Source of the DNA: Microcystis aeruginosa FD4
GTDB taxonomy: Bacteria; Cyanobacteriota; Cyanobacteriia; Cyanobacteriales; Microcystaceae
Length of the DNA: 64,000 bases
Assembly: GCF_009792235.1 (NCBI RefSeq)
Contig: NZ_CP046973.1
Location: forward strand, 620,001-684,000
Direction: 5' to 3'
The position numbers were made by a program, and so were the translations under genes. Positions 34,081-43,018 of the stretch are shown here, piece after piece. Numbering within the stretch: the first letter of the stretch is position 1; every line of letters begins with the position of its first letter. Below the pieces are notes generated by a model. It did not search any database. It saw nothing but the letters and a program-made list of their open reading frames with translations, and was not told the DNA's origin.

Positions 34081-35979
34081 TCAATGGGTCAACAGGGACG
34101 ACCAATAATCAGTTATCAGTGACCATTGACCGTTTAATAATATCCAGATTAATCCCCCTATTCCGAAAAGAATAGTCAAGACATAAAATTGTGATTGACC
34201 GGAAACATTATACTTTAAGGCGCTGCCGCTAAAAATCGTCGCTAAACTGACTAAATTAACCAGACCATCAATAATATAACGATCGAGCCAAGCGGTAATT
34301 TTTGACAAGCTTCCCACCGCCCAAACCACGGTAAACTGATAGATGCGATCGAGATAGAAGTCATAAGCGAACAAATCTTGCAAGAATCGTAGGATTAACC
34401 CAGTTGGTCTCGCCCAAGCTCGTCTTAACTCTACCATTAACCCGATAACTAGGCCAATTACTCCAGAGGCCATCAGTAAGGGAAAACCCCAGACAATAGT
34501 GAAACTCCGGTTATTAAGGAGAGGATTGGTGAAAGATAGCCAAAAATCCCAACGTAGGGGAATAATCGGGGCCAATAAAGCGATTAAAATCAACGCTACC
34601 ATGGGCAAGGCCATCGGCCAAGCCACTTCCGGGGTGCGATGGGTCTTACTTTGGGTTTGTCCCAAAAAGACTAAACGAAAGACCCTGGTGAGATTGATGA
34701 TGCTAAGACAATTAACAAAGATTAAAACCGCTAATAACCACCAAGGAATCGCCCATTCACCACTTAACCACCGTTTTAACGTCCAAAACATCCCCAGGGG
34801 CATTAAAACCGTCATCCCCGCAGAACCGGCTAAAAAAGCCGTGGTTGTAGCCGGCATTCTTGCCCAAATTCCCCCCATTTCCGTGATATTTTGGTTACTG
34901 GTGGTGAGAATTAATGCCCCTGCGCTCATAAACAATAAAGCTTTTGCGATCGCATGGGAGAATAAAATTAGTAAAGCGATATCCACATGACCTAATCCCA
35001 CCGCAATAAACACCAAACCGAGATAGGCACTGGTGGAGTGGCATAAAACCCGTTTAATATCAATTTGGGACAAGGCCATCAAAGAAGTCCCAATTGCCGT
35101 CATTGTCCCCAACACTATTAAAACATTGGCAGCGATCGGAGATAGGGTAAACACCGGCTGCAGCTTAATTAAAACATAGGCCCCCGCCGAAACCACGATC
35201 GAATTCCGCATGATTCCAGCTGGATTGGGTCCCTCCATCGCCTCATCTAGCCACAAATTCAGGGGAAATTGGGCGCATTTACCCGTTGGACCGGCAATAA
35301 GGGCTAATCCTAATAAAGTCGCCGTCAGAGGTGGCACAGGGTTATTTACTGCCCAATTTTCTAACTGAGAAAAACTCAATCCTTCTCCGTAACTGGACAG
35401 AGCCACCAAACCCATCAATAAAATAATATCGCCGACGCGCTTGGTTAAAAAGGCATCTCGCGCCGCGGTTACTACCAAAGGTTGGGCATACCAAAAACCG
35501 ACGAGGAGATAGGTAGAGACCGTTAACATCTCTAGGAAAGCGTAACTGAATAGCAGGGAGTCACTCAGGGCAATTCCCCCCAAAGCTGCCTCAAAAAAGC
35601 CCATTAAGCCATAAAATCTCGCCAAAGACCAATCCTTTTCCATGTAGCCAAGGGCATATATTTGGGCCAAGAGACTGATGAGGGTAATCACTTCCAGCGT
35701 CCCCAAACTGACGGGAGAAAGTTCGATCGAAAGGGATAAACTAAGATCGGCCACTTTTACCCACTCAAAAGCCAGTTTAATCGTCTCTCGATGCCAAATT
35801 TGATTAAAAGCGATCGATCCGTGTATTAACCCTAAGACGGTCATCAAGAGGTTAATATAAGCGGCCGGCCGCGGACCGGTGCGACTAATAATGCCTAAAG
35901 ACCAAGGTAGGGTTAAAATCGAACCAATTAAGCCATAAATGGGAATTAACCAGCAAGTGTCAAGGAATAAATCTTTCAT
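34081..35979 (-). CDS. ndhF: NAD(P)H-quinone oxidoreductase subunit 5 homologue (NdhF3/F4 type)
   Basis: A 632-residue proton-translocating antiporter-like subunit with about 15 membrane helices. The core motif is TKRVGDIILLMGL, then GPTGKCAQFPLNLWLDEAMEGPNPA, an altered form of the usual GKSAQFPLHTWLPDAMEGPTPVSA, and LCHSTSAYLGL and HAIAKALLFMSAG. The length and these changes point to the NdhF3/NdhF4 variants that work in CO2-uptake NDH-1 complexes, rather than respiratory NdhF1. No ndhD or cup gene is beside it in the window. Confidence 0.85.
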   Translation of the reverse strand: MKDLFLDTCWLIPIYGLIGSILTLPWSLGIISRTGPRPAAYINLLMTVLGLIHGSIAFNQIWHRETIKLAFEWVKVADLSLSLSIELSPVSLGTLEVITLISLLAQIYALGYMEKDWSLARFYGLMGFFEAALGGIALSDSLLFSYAFLEMLTVSTYLLVGFWYAQPLVVTAARDAFLTKRVGDIILLMGLVALSSYGEGLSFSQLENWAVNNPVPPLTATLLGLALIAGPTGKCAQFPLNLWLDEAMEGPNPAGIMRNSIVVSAGAYVLIKLQPVFTLSPIAANVLIVLGTMTAIGTSLMALSQIDIKRVLCHSTSAYLGLVFIAVGLGHVDIALLILFSHAIAKALLFMSAGALILTTSNQNITEMGGIWARMPATTTAFLAGSAGMTVLMPLGMFWTLKRWLSGEWAIPWWLLAVLIFVNCLSIINLTRVFRLVFLGQTQSKTHRTPEVAWPMALPMVALILIALLAPIIPLRWDFWLSFTNPLLNNRSFTIVWGFPLLMASGVIGLVIGLMVELRRAWARPTGLILRFLQDLFAYDFYLDRIYQFTVVWAVGSLSKITAWLDRYIIDGLVNLVSLATIFSGSALKYNVSGQSQFYVLTILFGIGGLIWILLNGQWSLITDYWSSLLTH

Positions 35980-35986
35980 TCAGGGG

Positions 35987-36125
35987 GTTATCAGTTATCA
36001 GTTATCAGTTATCAGTTATCAGTGATCAGGTTTAAGTTTTAAGTTATCAGGTTTAAGTTTTCAATTTTCAACAAATTTAGGCTCTTTCACTGGTTACTGG
36101 TTACTGATTACTGATCACTGATCAA
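35987..36125. repeat. TTATCAG array plus ACTGGTTACTG array upstream of ndhF
   Basis: Five TTATCAG units, two TCAGGTTTAAGTTTT units and a closing ACTGGTTACTGATTACTGATCACTGATC block. It has the same two-part architecture as the insert in tnpB at 2850-3035. Confidence 0.85.
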
Positions 36126-36207
36126 CGGCCATAAAAAACTAACACTCGATCGAGAAGGGAGCGAGTTTAGTCAATTTAGTTATTTTACAGTTAATCCCGG
36201 GATCAGG

Positions 36208-36891
36208 CTAAATGCGATGTAATAAAGATTTACCGTGGGAATCGGTGCTACAGGTGGCGAATAATTGGTATTGACGGCTAAGAGCGAGCGCTTGTTCGGT
36301 TTCCGGTTGACTCGGTAGCCAGGGTTTGGGATTGCCGTAGGCATAAAAAGCCTCAATACCATCAATACCTAATTCTACTGCCGTCGCCACTAAATCGGCC
36401 GCGGGACGATGGTAACGAAAGGGATGGGCCAGAACCACTAAGGCCCCCGCTTGCTGTAAACTGTTAATGACTCTAGAGGCCAAAGCTAGATCTCCTTCCG
36501 GTTTGGTTCTTTGCAGATAAGGAGTCAAAACCGCATGAGCAGGATCGAAACCATAGCCAAGAATATGCACTTCTGTCTCTAAGAGATTCGCCGTAATTTC
36601 TACCCCTGTCCAGAGATGGGGTAGAGAACCCTTTAAATGCTCATTTTCTAGCCAAATTTGGGCTTGTCGATAACCTTCGATCGAGTGATGATCGGTAATT
36701 GCTAATCCTTTTAGTCCGATGTCTAACGCTTGTCTCATCAAGTCTTGGGGACTCATTTGACCATCGGAACAATCGGTGTGAAGATGGAAATTGTAATGGT
36801 AGGGACAACTATCATAGCCGACATTTGCCCACACCGCTTTCAGGGCGATGGTATCTTGAGCTAGGGGTGGAATTGTAGCAGAAACGACCAT
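36208..36891 (-). CDS. PHP-domain phosphoesterase
   Basis: A 227-residue PHP protein. Metal ligands are visible in NFHLHTDCSDGQMSP (HxH), AITDHHSIEGY (DHH), LVLAHPFRY, and ATCSTDSHGKSLL near the end. It resembles the YciV/RNase AM or phosphatase-type PHP proteins. The product could hydrolyse 3',5'-nucleoside bisphosphates or RNA ends, but this is not shown by sequence. The start was taken at MVVSATIPPLAQDTIAL. Confidence 0.87.
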   Translation of the reverse strand: MVVSATIPPLAQDTIALKAVWANVGYDSCPYHYNFHLHTDCSDGQMSPQDLMRQALDIGLKGLAITDHHSIEGYRQAQIWLENEHLKGSLPHLWTGVEITANLLETEVHILGYGFDPAHAVLTPYLQRTKPEGDLALASRVINSLQQAGALVVLAHPFRYHRPAADLVATAVELGIDGIEAFYAYGNPKPWLPSQPETEQALALSRQYQLFATCSTDSHGKSLLHRI

Positions 36892-37002
36892 GCAGTATTA
36901 AGGAAATTTCCCAAAGATTACAAATTGTTAACAATCAGCATAACAATTACCAAAAAAAATTGGGTAGCTGCTGTTACCGGTAATACTAAATCCTGTTTCA
37001 AA

Positions 37003-37067
37003 GGTGTGGGGAAGTGGGGAAGTAGGGAAGTGGGGAAATGGGGAAATGGGGAAATGGGGGAATGGGG
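37003..37067. repeat. GGGGAAGT/GGGGAAAT minisatellite
   Basis: About eight tandem units of GGGGAAGT or GGGGAAAT. The reverse-complement family (CTTCCCCA) makes up 40217-40331. The surrounding 36892-37170 contains no gene. Confidence 0.85.
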
Positions 37068-37165
37068 AATTTCAACTATAGCGTTTCCTGTTCGCAAGAG
37101 GTACACTATCGATGTTGAAAAGCTTAATTAGCAAAGGTTTAAGTGTGCCACACAGGGGTGAGAAC

Positions 37166-37259
37166 CGCTATAAAACCCTAACACCCTAACACCCTAACAC
37201 CCTAACACCCTAACACCCCACACCCTGCCCCCAGGAAAAACTTTTTGCCGCAAACCCTA
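37166..37259. repeat. CCCTAACA array ending in CAAACCCTA
   Basis: Seven or so ACACCCTA units are followed by CACCCTGCCCCCAGGAAAAA, CTTTTTGCCG and CAAACCCTA. It is the inverted counterpart of 745-812, including the unusual GCCGCAAACCCTA end. The 41-base motif shared with 23692-23732 follows immediately at 37261-37301. Confidence 0.8.
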
Positions 37260-37450
37260 ACTAGAAAAACTTTTAGTCTTGACATAATATTAGGTCGAGG
37301 TGTAATGATCTGCGTTTTAGCTTACCTGTGACCATAAATACTTCCTTGACCGCTTCAAATCACACAAGTCTTTAGATAAGGGCTGTACGATAACCGAAGT
37401 AGATTGCATTGTTGCGATTGCGTTATGCTTCTAGTAGTTGGGTAGTTGGG

Positions 37451-37558
37451 TAGGGTGCGTTAGGCAATCCCTTGTTTTTAGGGCAAAAATCAAGCTCTGA
37501 ATATTGCCGTAACGCACCACAAAGAAAGGTTTTTGGTAAGTTACGCTAACGCACCCTA
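37451..37558. repeat. 108-bp MITE-like element, left of the PEP-CTERM gene
   Basis: The ends are a perfect 13-base inverted repeat, TAGGGTGCGTTAG and CTAACGCACCCTA. The interior contains CAATCCCTTGTTTTT and CAAGCTCTG ... TATTGCCGTAACGCACC. A second copy in the same orientation lies at 38442-38540. Confidence 0.8.
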
Positions 37559-37685
37559 CTGGGGAGCATCTCACTTTCTTTTCATTTCATTAACTTGACA
37601 TTTCATCTGTCCAAGGTTATAAATATACTAGAGTACGGAGGTCTCCGCATTCCGCCCTAATCAATAAAGTAACAAACAACTTAAA

Positions 37686-38357
37686 GTGATCACCAACATC
37701 TCTAGACAACTAACCTCTGGCGCTCTTGCTATCGCTAGCAGCGTTGCCGCCTTCGGCTTTGCTGGTGCTGCCCAAGCGCAAATTTCCGGTACTTTATCCA
37801 TCACTGGGACTGCACAAATCGACCCGTGGGGAGCTCCTGACCCAATGCTTAAGCCCTTAAACGTCACCGCAATCAACGGTGCTACGGGTCAATTTACGGA
37901 TGTGATGCTGGGGGACGTTTCTACTCCTGCTTCTTTTGCATTAACTGGCACTGGTAGTGGTGGGATGAGCGATTTTGATTCTCCTTCTTCTCTAGCTAAT
38001 TTTATTAGCATAGTGGTGAACACTATGCCTCCCACCGGTCCGGGCCCTGGTACTGTGATCGGTAATATCACTGCCACCCAGGCTATGGGTACATTTGCTG
38101 GTATTATGGGTAGTGACGGGACTACAACTTACACTGTAACTGGCAACATGGCTTTTGATGAGCCTAATGGTTTTCCCGATCTTCTCGGAACTTTCAGCAT
38201 CGGCTTCACCAGAAGCGTTACTGGTGGTCAGGTTTCCGAAAGCTATAATTTATCTCTCCAAAAAAGCTCTGTGCCTGTGGACATCCCCGAACCCTCTGCT
38301 ATCCTCGGTATCTTAGCCGTTGCCGGTGCTGGTGCTTTCGCTCGTCGCAAGGGCTAG
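37686..38357 (+). CDS. PEP-CTERM sorted exported protein
   Basis: A 223-residue protein with a GTG start and a signal peptide (about residues 1-32, ending GAAQAQ). It has a beta-rich Thr/Gly-rich middle and the C-terminal sorting signal IPEPSAILGILAVAGAGAFARRKG: a PEP motif, a hydrophobic helix and a basic end. Such proteins are processed by an exosortase and sent to the cell surface or matrix. The middle resembles no family I know. It is flanked on both sides by copies of the same MITE-like repeat. Confidence 0.85.
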   Translation: MITNISRQLTSGALAIASSVAAFGFAGAAQAQISGTLSITGTAQIDPWGAPDPMLKPLNVTAINGATGQFTDVMLGDVSTPASFALTGTGSGGMSDFDSPSSLANFISIVVNTMPPTGPGPGTVIGNITATQAMGTFAGIMGSDGTTTYTVTGNMAFDEPNGFPDLLGTFSIGFTRSVTGGQVSESYNLSLQKSSVPVDIPEPSAILGILAVAGAGAFARRKG

Positions 38358-38392
38358 TCACTGCCATTAAATCAAAAATAATGGAAAAAATA

Positions 38393-38424
38393 AGCGTTAG
38401 GGTTAAGCTTAACGCCTTTTTTTT
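38393..38424 (+). terminator. Intrinsic terminator of the PEP-CTERM gene
   Basis: AAGCGTTA and TAACGCCTT pair around GGGTTAAGCT, followed by eight T residues. Confidence 0.8.
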
Positions 38425-38441
38425 GTGTCTAGACAGTTGGG

Positions 38442-38540
38442 TAGGGTGCGTTAGGCAATCCCTTGTTTTTGGGAAAAAAATCAAGCTCTGCATATTGCCG
38501 TAACGCACCGCAAGGGGGGGGGTTGGTGCGTTACGCTGGG
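38442..38540. repeat. MITE-like element, right of the PEP-CTERM gene
   Basis: It repeats TAGGGTGCGTTAGGCAATCC through TATTGCCGTAACGCACCGCA in the same orientation as 37451-37558. Its right end (GGTGCGTTACGCTGG) is degenerate and includes a run of nine G. Confidence 0.75.
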
Positions 38541-38739
38541 GGATTTTGTTCTGTACTAGGCTGATATTTGAGTAAGCTGGACACAAACCGCAAAAAGATA
38601 TTGATCAGAAAAGTTATGATCAAGCTAGAGGTTAAAGGACTGATTTGAGCCAATTATTTTTATCAACAAATATTTTACACACTTCATACCGGATAGGCAA
38701 GAGGGCTACGGCACTACTACCAAATCATTACCGGTTTTT

Positions 38740-39996
38740 CTAGGTTCTGTCCTGGCCGCGGGATTCTATACCTGCGTCCGTTGCCGTAAAGCCCTCCGCT
38801 TGCGCTAATATTTGCAGATTATGGGCGATAGGGGCGAAAGAATCGGCAGGATATTCGATTAAAGTGGCCGATTGCAGAAAAGTCTCCACTCCCACGGGAC
38901 AACCCAAATAATCAGCCACCGCTTTGGGAGTAGCAGGACCCAGGAGAATAGTTCCCGATTGTCTCACGGAAGATAGCTTTTCCCAAGGCTCATCGATCAT
39001 TAAGGATAAATGGGTGGGAGCAAAAAGATTCGATAATTCGATCGCTTTCTCCAACGATTCCACCACCACGATTAAACCATAATGAGCGATCGCTTTTTCC
39101 GTTAACAATCTCTGGGGATGTACCTGTAACTGTTTTTGCACTTCTTCCTGTACTATTAGGGCCAAAGCCTTATCCGTCGTCAATAAAATCGCAGCCGCTA
39201 GGGAATACTGTTCCGCTTGCGCTAATAGATCTAGGGCCAACTGTCTGGGATTAGCTTGACTATCGGCAATAATAACCAAATCGGAAGTAATAGAGAGATG
39301 ATCGATTTTTACCTGGTCAGAAACCAGTTTTTTAGCCAAATTAGTATAAAAATCACCTATTCCGACAATCATCTCCACGGGAGCGATCGTTTTTGTGCCG
39401 TAGGCTAAAGCGGCGATCGCCTGTGGTCCAGCCAGCCGATAAATCTCACTAATACCCACCGATTGGGCTGCCACTAAAATCGCCGGATGGATGCGTAAAT
39501 CCTCATCGGCGGGAGATACCATGACAATCCGTTTAACCCCCGCTATTTTGGCTGGAATCGCCTGTTGGAGCAATAAACTGAGATAGGCCCGTTTACCATC
39601 GGGAACGACAATTCCCACACTGTTAACCGGTTGATAACGCTTCCCCCGAACCGTACCATCCTCAGGAAACTGTACCCAAGCTTTGGGAAGACGCTGACGG
39701 TGAAAAGCCTCCATTTTTGCACAGGCAGCAGCGATCGCATTTAATAAATCCTGCGACACCTGTTGATAAGCAGCATCGAGTTCCGAGCCACTCACCTTCA
39801 GTTGTTGTAGATTAAGGGACTGTTGATAGAATTTTTCTGTGTAATCCACCAACGAGCGATCGCCAGCGAGTCGCACCCGATCAACAATCTCTCGGACAAG
39901 CGATTCTTTTTCCCGAATTTCCGGATCGTCGAACCGTTCCCGAATTCGTCTCAGTTCCGTTCTGGCTGACCATGGCTCTGTGATAATTCGCAACAT
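38740..39996 (-). CDS. hisD: Histidinol dehydrogenase
   Basis: A 418-residue enzyme for the last two steps of histidine synthesis (histidinol to histidine with two NAD). Recognised motifs are YTEKFYQQ, PVNSVGIVVPDGKRAYLS, IYRLAGPQAIAALAYGTKTI and the Zn/catalytic region FAPTHLSLMID, plus SGTILLGPATPKAVADYLGCPVG. The usual Gly-rich GGxAYPSS is written GKRAYLS here. The length is normal. The gene stands alone, as his genes usually do in cyanobacteria. Confidence 0.9.
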   Translation of the reverse strand: MLRIITEPWSARTELRRIRERFDDPEIREKESLVREIVDRVRLAGDRSLVDYTEKFYQQSLNLQQLKVSGSELDAAYQQVSQDLLNAIAAACAKMEAFHRQRLPKAWVQFPEDGTVRGKRYQPVNSVGIVVPDGKRAYLSLLLQQAIPAKIAGVKRIVMVSPADEDLRIHPAILVAAQSVGISEIYRLAGPQAIAALAYGTKTIAPVEMIVGIGDFYTNLAKKLVSDQVKIDHLSITSDLVIIADSQANPRQLALDLLAQAEQYSLAAAILLTTDKALALIVQEEVQKQLQVHPQRLLTEKAIAHYGLIVVVESLEKAIELSNLFAPTHLSLMIDEPWEKLSSVRQSGTILLGPATPKAVADYLGCPVGVETFLQSATLIEYPADSFAPIAHNLQILAQAEGFTATDAGIESRGQDRT

Positions 39997-40124
39997 CGAG
40001 CTATTATCCTCTAGGGGCGAAACGAGATTAAAAAGTTTTCACTCCTCACACTCTAGCTTATCGCTTTCAATCTTGACCGGGGAGGGAGACGAAGTCGGTT
40101 ATTTTAGCCGTTAGTCGTTAGGGG

Positions 40125-40331
40125 GCAGGAGGCAGGAGATAGGGTGATAGGGTTTTGGGGTGATAGGGTTTTGGGGTGATAGGGTTTTGGGGTGATAGGG
40201 TGATGAGACAACTTCCCCACTTCCCCACTTCCCCATCTCCCCACTTCCCCATCTCCCCACTTCCTCATCTCCCCACTTCCCCACTTCCCCACTTCCCCAC
40301 TTCCCCACTTCCCCATCTCCCCACTTCCCGA
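40125..40331. repeat. Minisatellites GATAGGGTTTTGGGGT and CTTCCCCA
   Basis: Four near-identical 16-base units of TGATAGGGTTTTGGGG are followed by about 15 eight-base units of CTTCCCCA/TCTCCCCA up to the accC leader. Open frames across it on both strands are repeat artefacts (repeating GKWGSGEV or SPHFPTS). Confidence 0.9.
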
Positions 40332-40406
40332 TTTCTCCAAGGTAACAAAACCAGATATTCTACTAAATAGTCGCCTATCACACCAGCCTGATCTCGTGGT
40401 CGTCCA

Positions 40407-41753
40407 ATGCAGTTTGCCAAGATATTAATCGCCAATCGCGGGGAAATCGCCTTAAGAATCCTTCATAGTTGCGAAGAATTGGGCATTAGAACCGTTGCCG
40501 TTCACTCTACCATTGATCGCCATGCCCTTCATGTTCAATTGGCCGATGAGAGTGTTTGTATTGGTCCGCCTCCGAGCAGCAAAAGTTACTTAAATATTCC
40601 TAATATCATCTCCGCTGCCCTCACCCGCAACGCCACGGCCATCCATCCAGGTTACGGTTTTTTGGCAGAAAACGCCCGCTTTGCCGAAATTTGTGCCGAT
40701 CATCAGTTAACTTTTATCGGTCCGTCTCCCAGTGCTATCCTGGCTATGGGGGATAAATCTACCGCTAAAAAAACTATGCAAAAAGCGGGAGTTCCCACTG
40801 TCCCCGGCAGTGGTGGTTTAATTACCTCAGAAGCGGAAGCAAAGCGTATCGCCGATGACATCGGTTATCCTGTGCTGATTAAAGCCACCGCTGGGGGGGG
40901 AGGGCGTGGGATGCGTCTTGTCAAGAGTGCAGATGAACTAGGTAATATGTTAAAAGCCGCCCAAGGGGAAGCAGCAGCGGCTTTTGGCAATTCGGGAGTA
41001 TATCTAGAAAAATTTATCGAATGTCCCCGACATATCGAGTTTCAGATTTTGGCCGATAGTCACGGTAACGTGATCCATTTAGGAGAAAGAGACTGTTCGA
41101 TTCAGCGACGACACCAAAAACTGCTAGAAGAAGCACCTAGCCCCTTCTTAACGCCCCATTTACGCTCAAAAATGGGTAATGCCGCCGTTAAAGCCGCTAA
41201 ATCGATTAATTACGTCGGGGTGGGAACCGTGGAATTTTTAGTCGATAAACACGGTAATTTTTACTTCATGGAAATGAACACCCGTATTCAGGTGGAACAC
41301 CCGGTCACGGAGATGATCACGGGGATGGACCTGATCCGAGAACAAATTTGGGTGGCACAGGGCGAAAAACTGCAAATTAAGCAAGATCAGGTGATATTTA
41401 GAGGACATTCGATCGAGTGTCGCATTAATGCCGAGGATCCCGATCGCAATTTTCGTCCTCACCCCGGCAAAATTAGCGGTTATCTGCCCCCCGGCGGTCC
41501 CGGTGTCCGCATGGATTCCCACGTTTACACCGATTACGAAATCCCTCCCTATTACGATTCCCTAATTGGTAAATTAATCGTCTGGGGAGAAAATCGCGAA
41601 ACTGCGATTAAACGCATGAAACGCGCCCTGCGGGAATGTGCGATCACGGGAGTACCAACGACTATCGATTTCCATCGTAAAATATTGGAAACTCCCGCCT
41701 TTTTAGCCGGAGATGTTTACACTAATTTCATCCAAGAACATCTCTTGCCCTAG
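40407..41753 (+). CDS. accC: Acetyl-CoA carboxylase, biotin carboxylase subunit
   Basis: A 448-residue ATP-grasp enzyme that carboxylates biotin on BCCP in the first step of fatty acid synthesis. Motifs include ILIANRGEIALRI at the N-terminus, the Gly-rich loop KATAGGGGRGMRLV, ERDCSIQRRHQKLLEEAPSP, EMNTRIQVEHPVTE (catalytic Glu and Arg) and ECRINAEDP. The length is standard. No accB is adjacent. A CTTCCCCA array occupies the upstream region where a promoter should be. Confidence 0.95.
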   Translation: MQFAKILIANRGEIALRILHSCEELGIRTVAVHSTIDRHALHVQLADESVCIGPPPSSKSYLNIPNIISAALTRNATAIHPGYGFLAENARFAEICADHQLTFIGPSPSAILAMGDKSTAKKTMQKAGVPTVPGSGGLITSEAEAKRIADDIGYPVLIKATAGGGGRGMRLVKSADELGNMLKAAQGEAAAAFGNSGVYLEKFIECPRHIEFQILADSHGNVIHLGERDCSIQRRHQKLLEEAPSPFLTPHLRSKMGNAAVKAAKSINYVGVGTVEFLVDKHGNFYFMEMNTRIQVEHPVTEMITGMDLIREQIWVAQGEKLQIKQDQVIFRGHSIECRINAEDPDRNFRPHPGKISGYLPPGGPGVRMDSHVYTDYEIPPYYDSLIGKLIVWGENRETAIKRMKRALRECAITGVPTTIDFHRKILETPAFLAGDVYTNFIQEHLLP

Positions 41754-41796
41754 GATGTTACCATAAATTTTAGACGAGAGTAGGTTGGGGATAATA

Positions 41797-42366
41797 ATGA
41801 CAGTAGAAGTTAAATTTGAATCTTGGCAACTTAGCGATGAACAGTTCTTTCAACTTTGTCAGGATAACCGAGATTTACGTTTGGAACGCAGCGCAAAAGG
41901 AGATTTAATTATTATGCCACCAACCGGAGGAGAAACTGGTAATTCTAACGCTGGAATCACTGCCCAATTATGGTTATGGAATAACCTACATAAATTAGGT
42001 GTAGTTTTTGATTCCTCCACGGGGTTTAAACTACCGAATGGGGCCGATCGCTCTCCCGATGCTGCTTGGATACCTTTAGAAAAATGGCAAGCTTTAAACC
42101 CACAACAAAAGGAAAGGTTTTTACCTCTATCTCCCGATTTTGTCATTGAATTAATGTCTCCTAGTGATAGCCTAGAAACCGCTAGGAAAAAAATGCAGGA
42201 ATATTTAGATAATGGGACTCGTTTGGGTTGGTTAATCAATAGAAAAACTAGAGAAGTAGAAATTTATCGTCAAGGACAGGCAGTAGAAATTTTAACCAAT
42301 CCGGAGAGTTTATCGGGGGAAAATATTTTATCTCAATTTGTCTTAGAACTTGATAGTATTTGGTAA
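41797..42366 (+). CDS. Uma2 family endonuclease-like protein (first of a tandem pair)
   Basis: A 189-residue Uma2/DUF820 protein of the PD-(D/E)XK fold: LRLERSAKGDLIIMPPTGGETGNSN, FDSSTGFKLPNGADRSPDAAWIP (Asp), FVIELMSPSDSLETARKKMQEYLDNG (ExK-like) and GWLINRKTREVEIYRQGQ. It is expanded in cyanobacteria; the role is unknown. The ATG giving MTVEVKFESWQL was chosen over a TTG four codons earlier. It is a close paralogue of the next gene. Confidence 0.87.
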   Translation: MTVEVKFESWQLSDEQFFQLCQDNRDLRLERSAKGDLIIMPPTGGETGNSNAGITAQLWLWNNLHKLGVVFDSSTGFKLPNGADRSPDAAWIPLEKWQALNPQQKERFLPLSPDFVIELMSPSDSLETARKKMQEYLDNGTRLGWLINRKTREVEIYRQGQAVEILTNPESLSGENILSQFVLELDSIW

Positions 42367-42396
42367 TTCTATAATTCTATAAAACAGAATCTAAAC

Positions 42397-42972
42397 ATGA
42401 TGACAGTAGTAGAAGTTAAATTTGAATCTTGGCAACTCAGCGATGAACAATTCTTTCAACTTTGTCAGGATAACCGAGATTTGCGCTTGGAACGCAGCGC
42501 AAAAGGAGATTTAATTATTATGCCACCGACGGGGGGAAAAACGGGCAATAGTAACGGTAGAATCACCCAACAATTATTTAATTGGTCAGATAACAATGGT
42601 ACGGGTATCGCTTTTGATTCCTCCACAGGATTTAAACTACCGAATGGGGCCGATCGCTCTCCCGATGCTGCTTGGATACCTTTAGAAAAATGGCAAGCTT
42701 TAACCCCACAACAAAAGGAAAGATTTTTACCTCTATCTCCCGATTTTGTCATTGAATTAATGTCTCCTAGTGATGACTTAGAAACCGCTAGGAAAAAAAT
42801 GCGGGAATATTTAGATAATGGGACTCGTTTAGCTTGGTTAATCAATAGAAAAACTAGACAAGTTGAAATTTATCGTCAAGGACAGACAGTAGAAATTTTA
42901 ACCAATCCAGAGAGTTTATCCGGGGAAGATATTCTGCCAGAATTTAGTTTAAATCTTACTTTGATTTGGTAA
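42397..42972 (+). CDS. Uma2 family endonuclease-like protein (second of a tandem pair)
   Basis: A 191-residue paralogue of the preceding protein, near-identical over most of its length (RDLRLERSAKGDLIIMPPTG, SPDAAWIPLEKWQAL, FVIELMSPSD). It diverges mainly in the segment after GNSN (GRITQQLFNWSDNNGTGIAF) and at the C-terminus (DILPEFSLNLTLIW). The pair arose by a recent tandem duplication, with 30 bases between the genes. Confidence 0.87.
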   Translation: MMTVVEVKFESWQLSDEQFFQLCQDNRDLRLERSAKGDLIIMPPTGGKTGNSNGRITQQLFNWSDNNGTGIAFDSSTGFKLPNGADRSPDAAWIPLEKWQALTPQQKERFLPLSPDFVIELMSPSDDLETARKKMREYLDNGTRLAWLINRKTRQVEIYRQGQTVEILTNPESLSGEDILPEFSLNLTLIW

Positions 42973-43018
42973 GCCAATTTAGGGGGTAATTCAATGGATA
43001 AAATACGAAACTTTAGTT

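Noticed and set aside
33897..34175. Plus-strand open frame of 92 codons
   Set aside because: It lies across the tRNA-Thr gene on the other strand and shows no protein family.
37166..37215. CCCTAA repeats resembling telomeres
   Set aside because: The array is short and internal to a circular-type bacterial chromosome region, and belongs to the local minisatellite family.
40104..40370. Several open frames of 64-78 codons on both strands
   Set aside because: They are translations of the CTTCCCCA and GATAGGGTTTTGGGGT minisatellites, with purely repetitive peptides.
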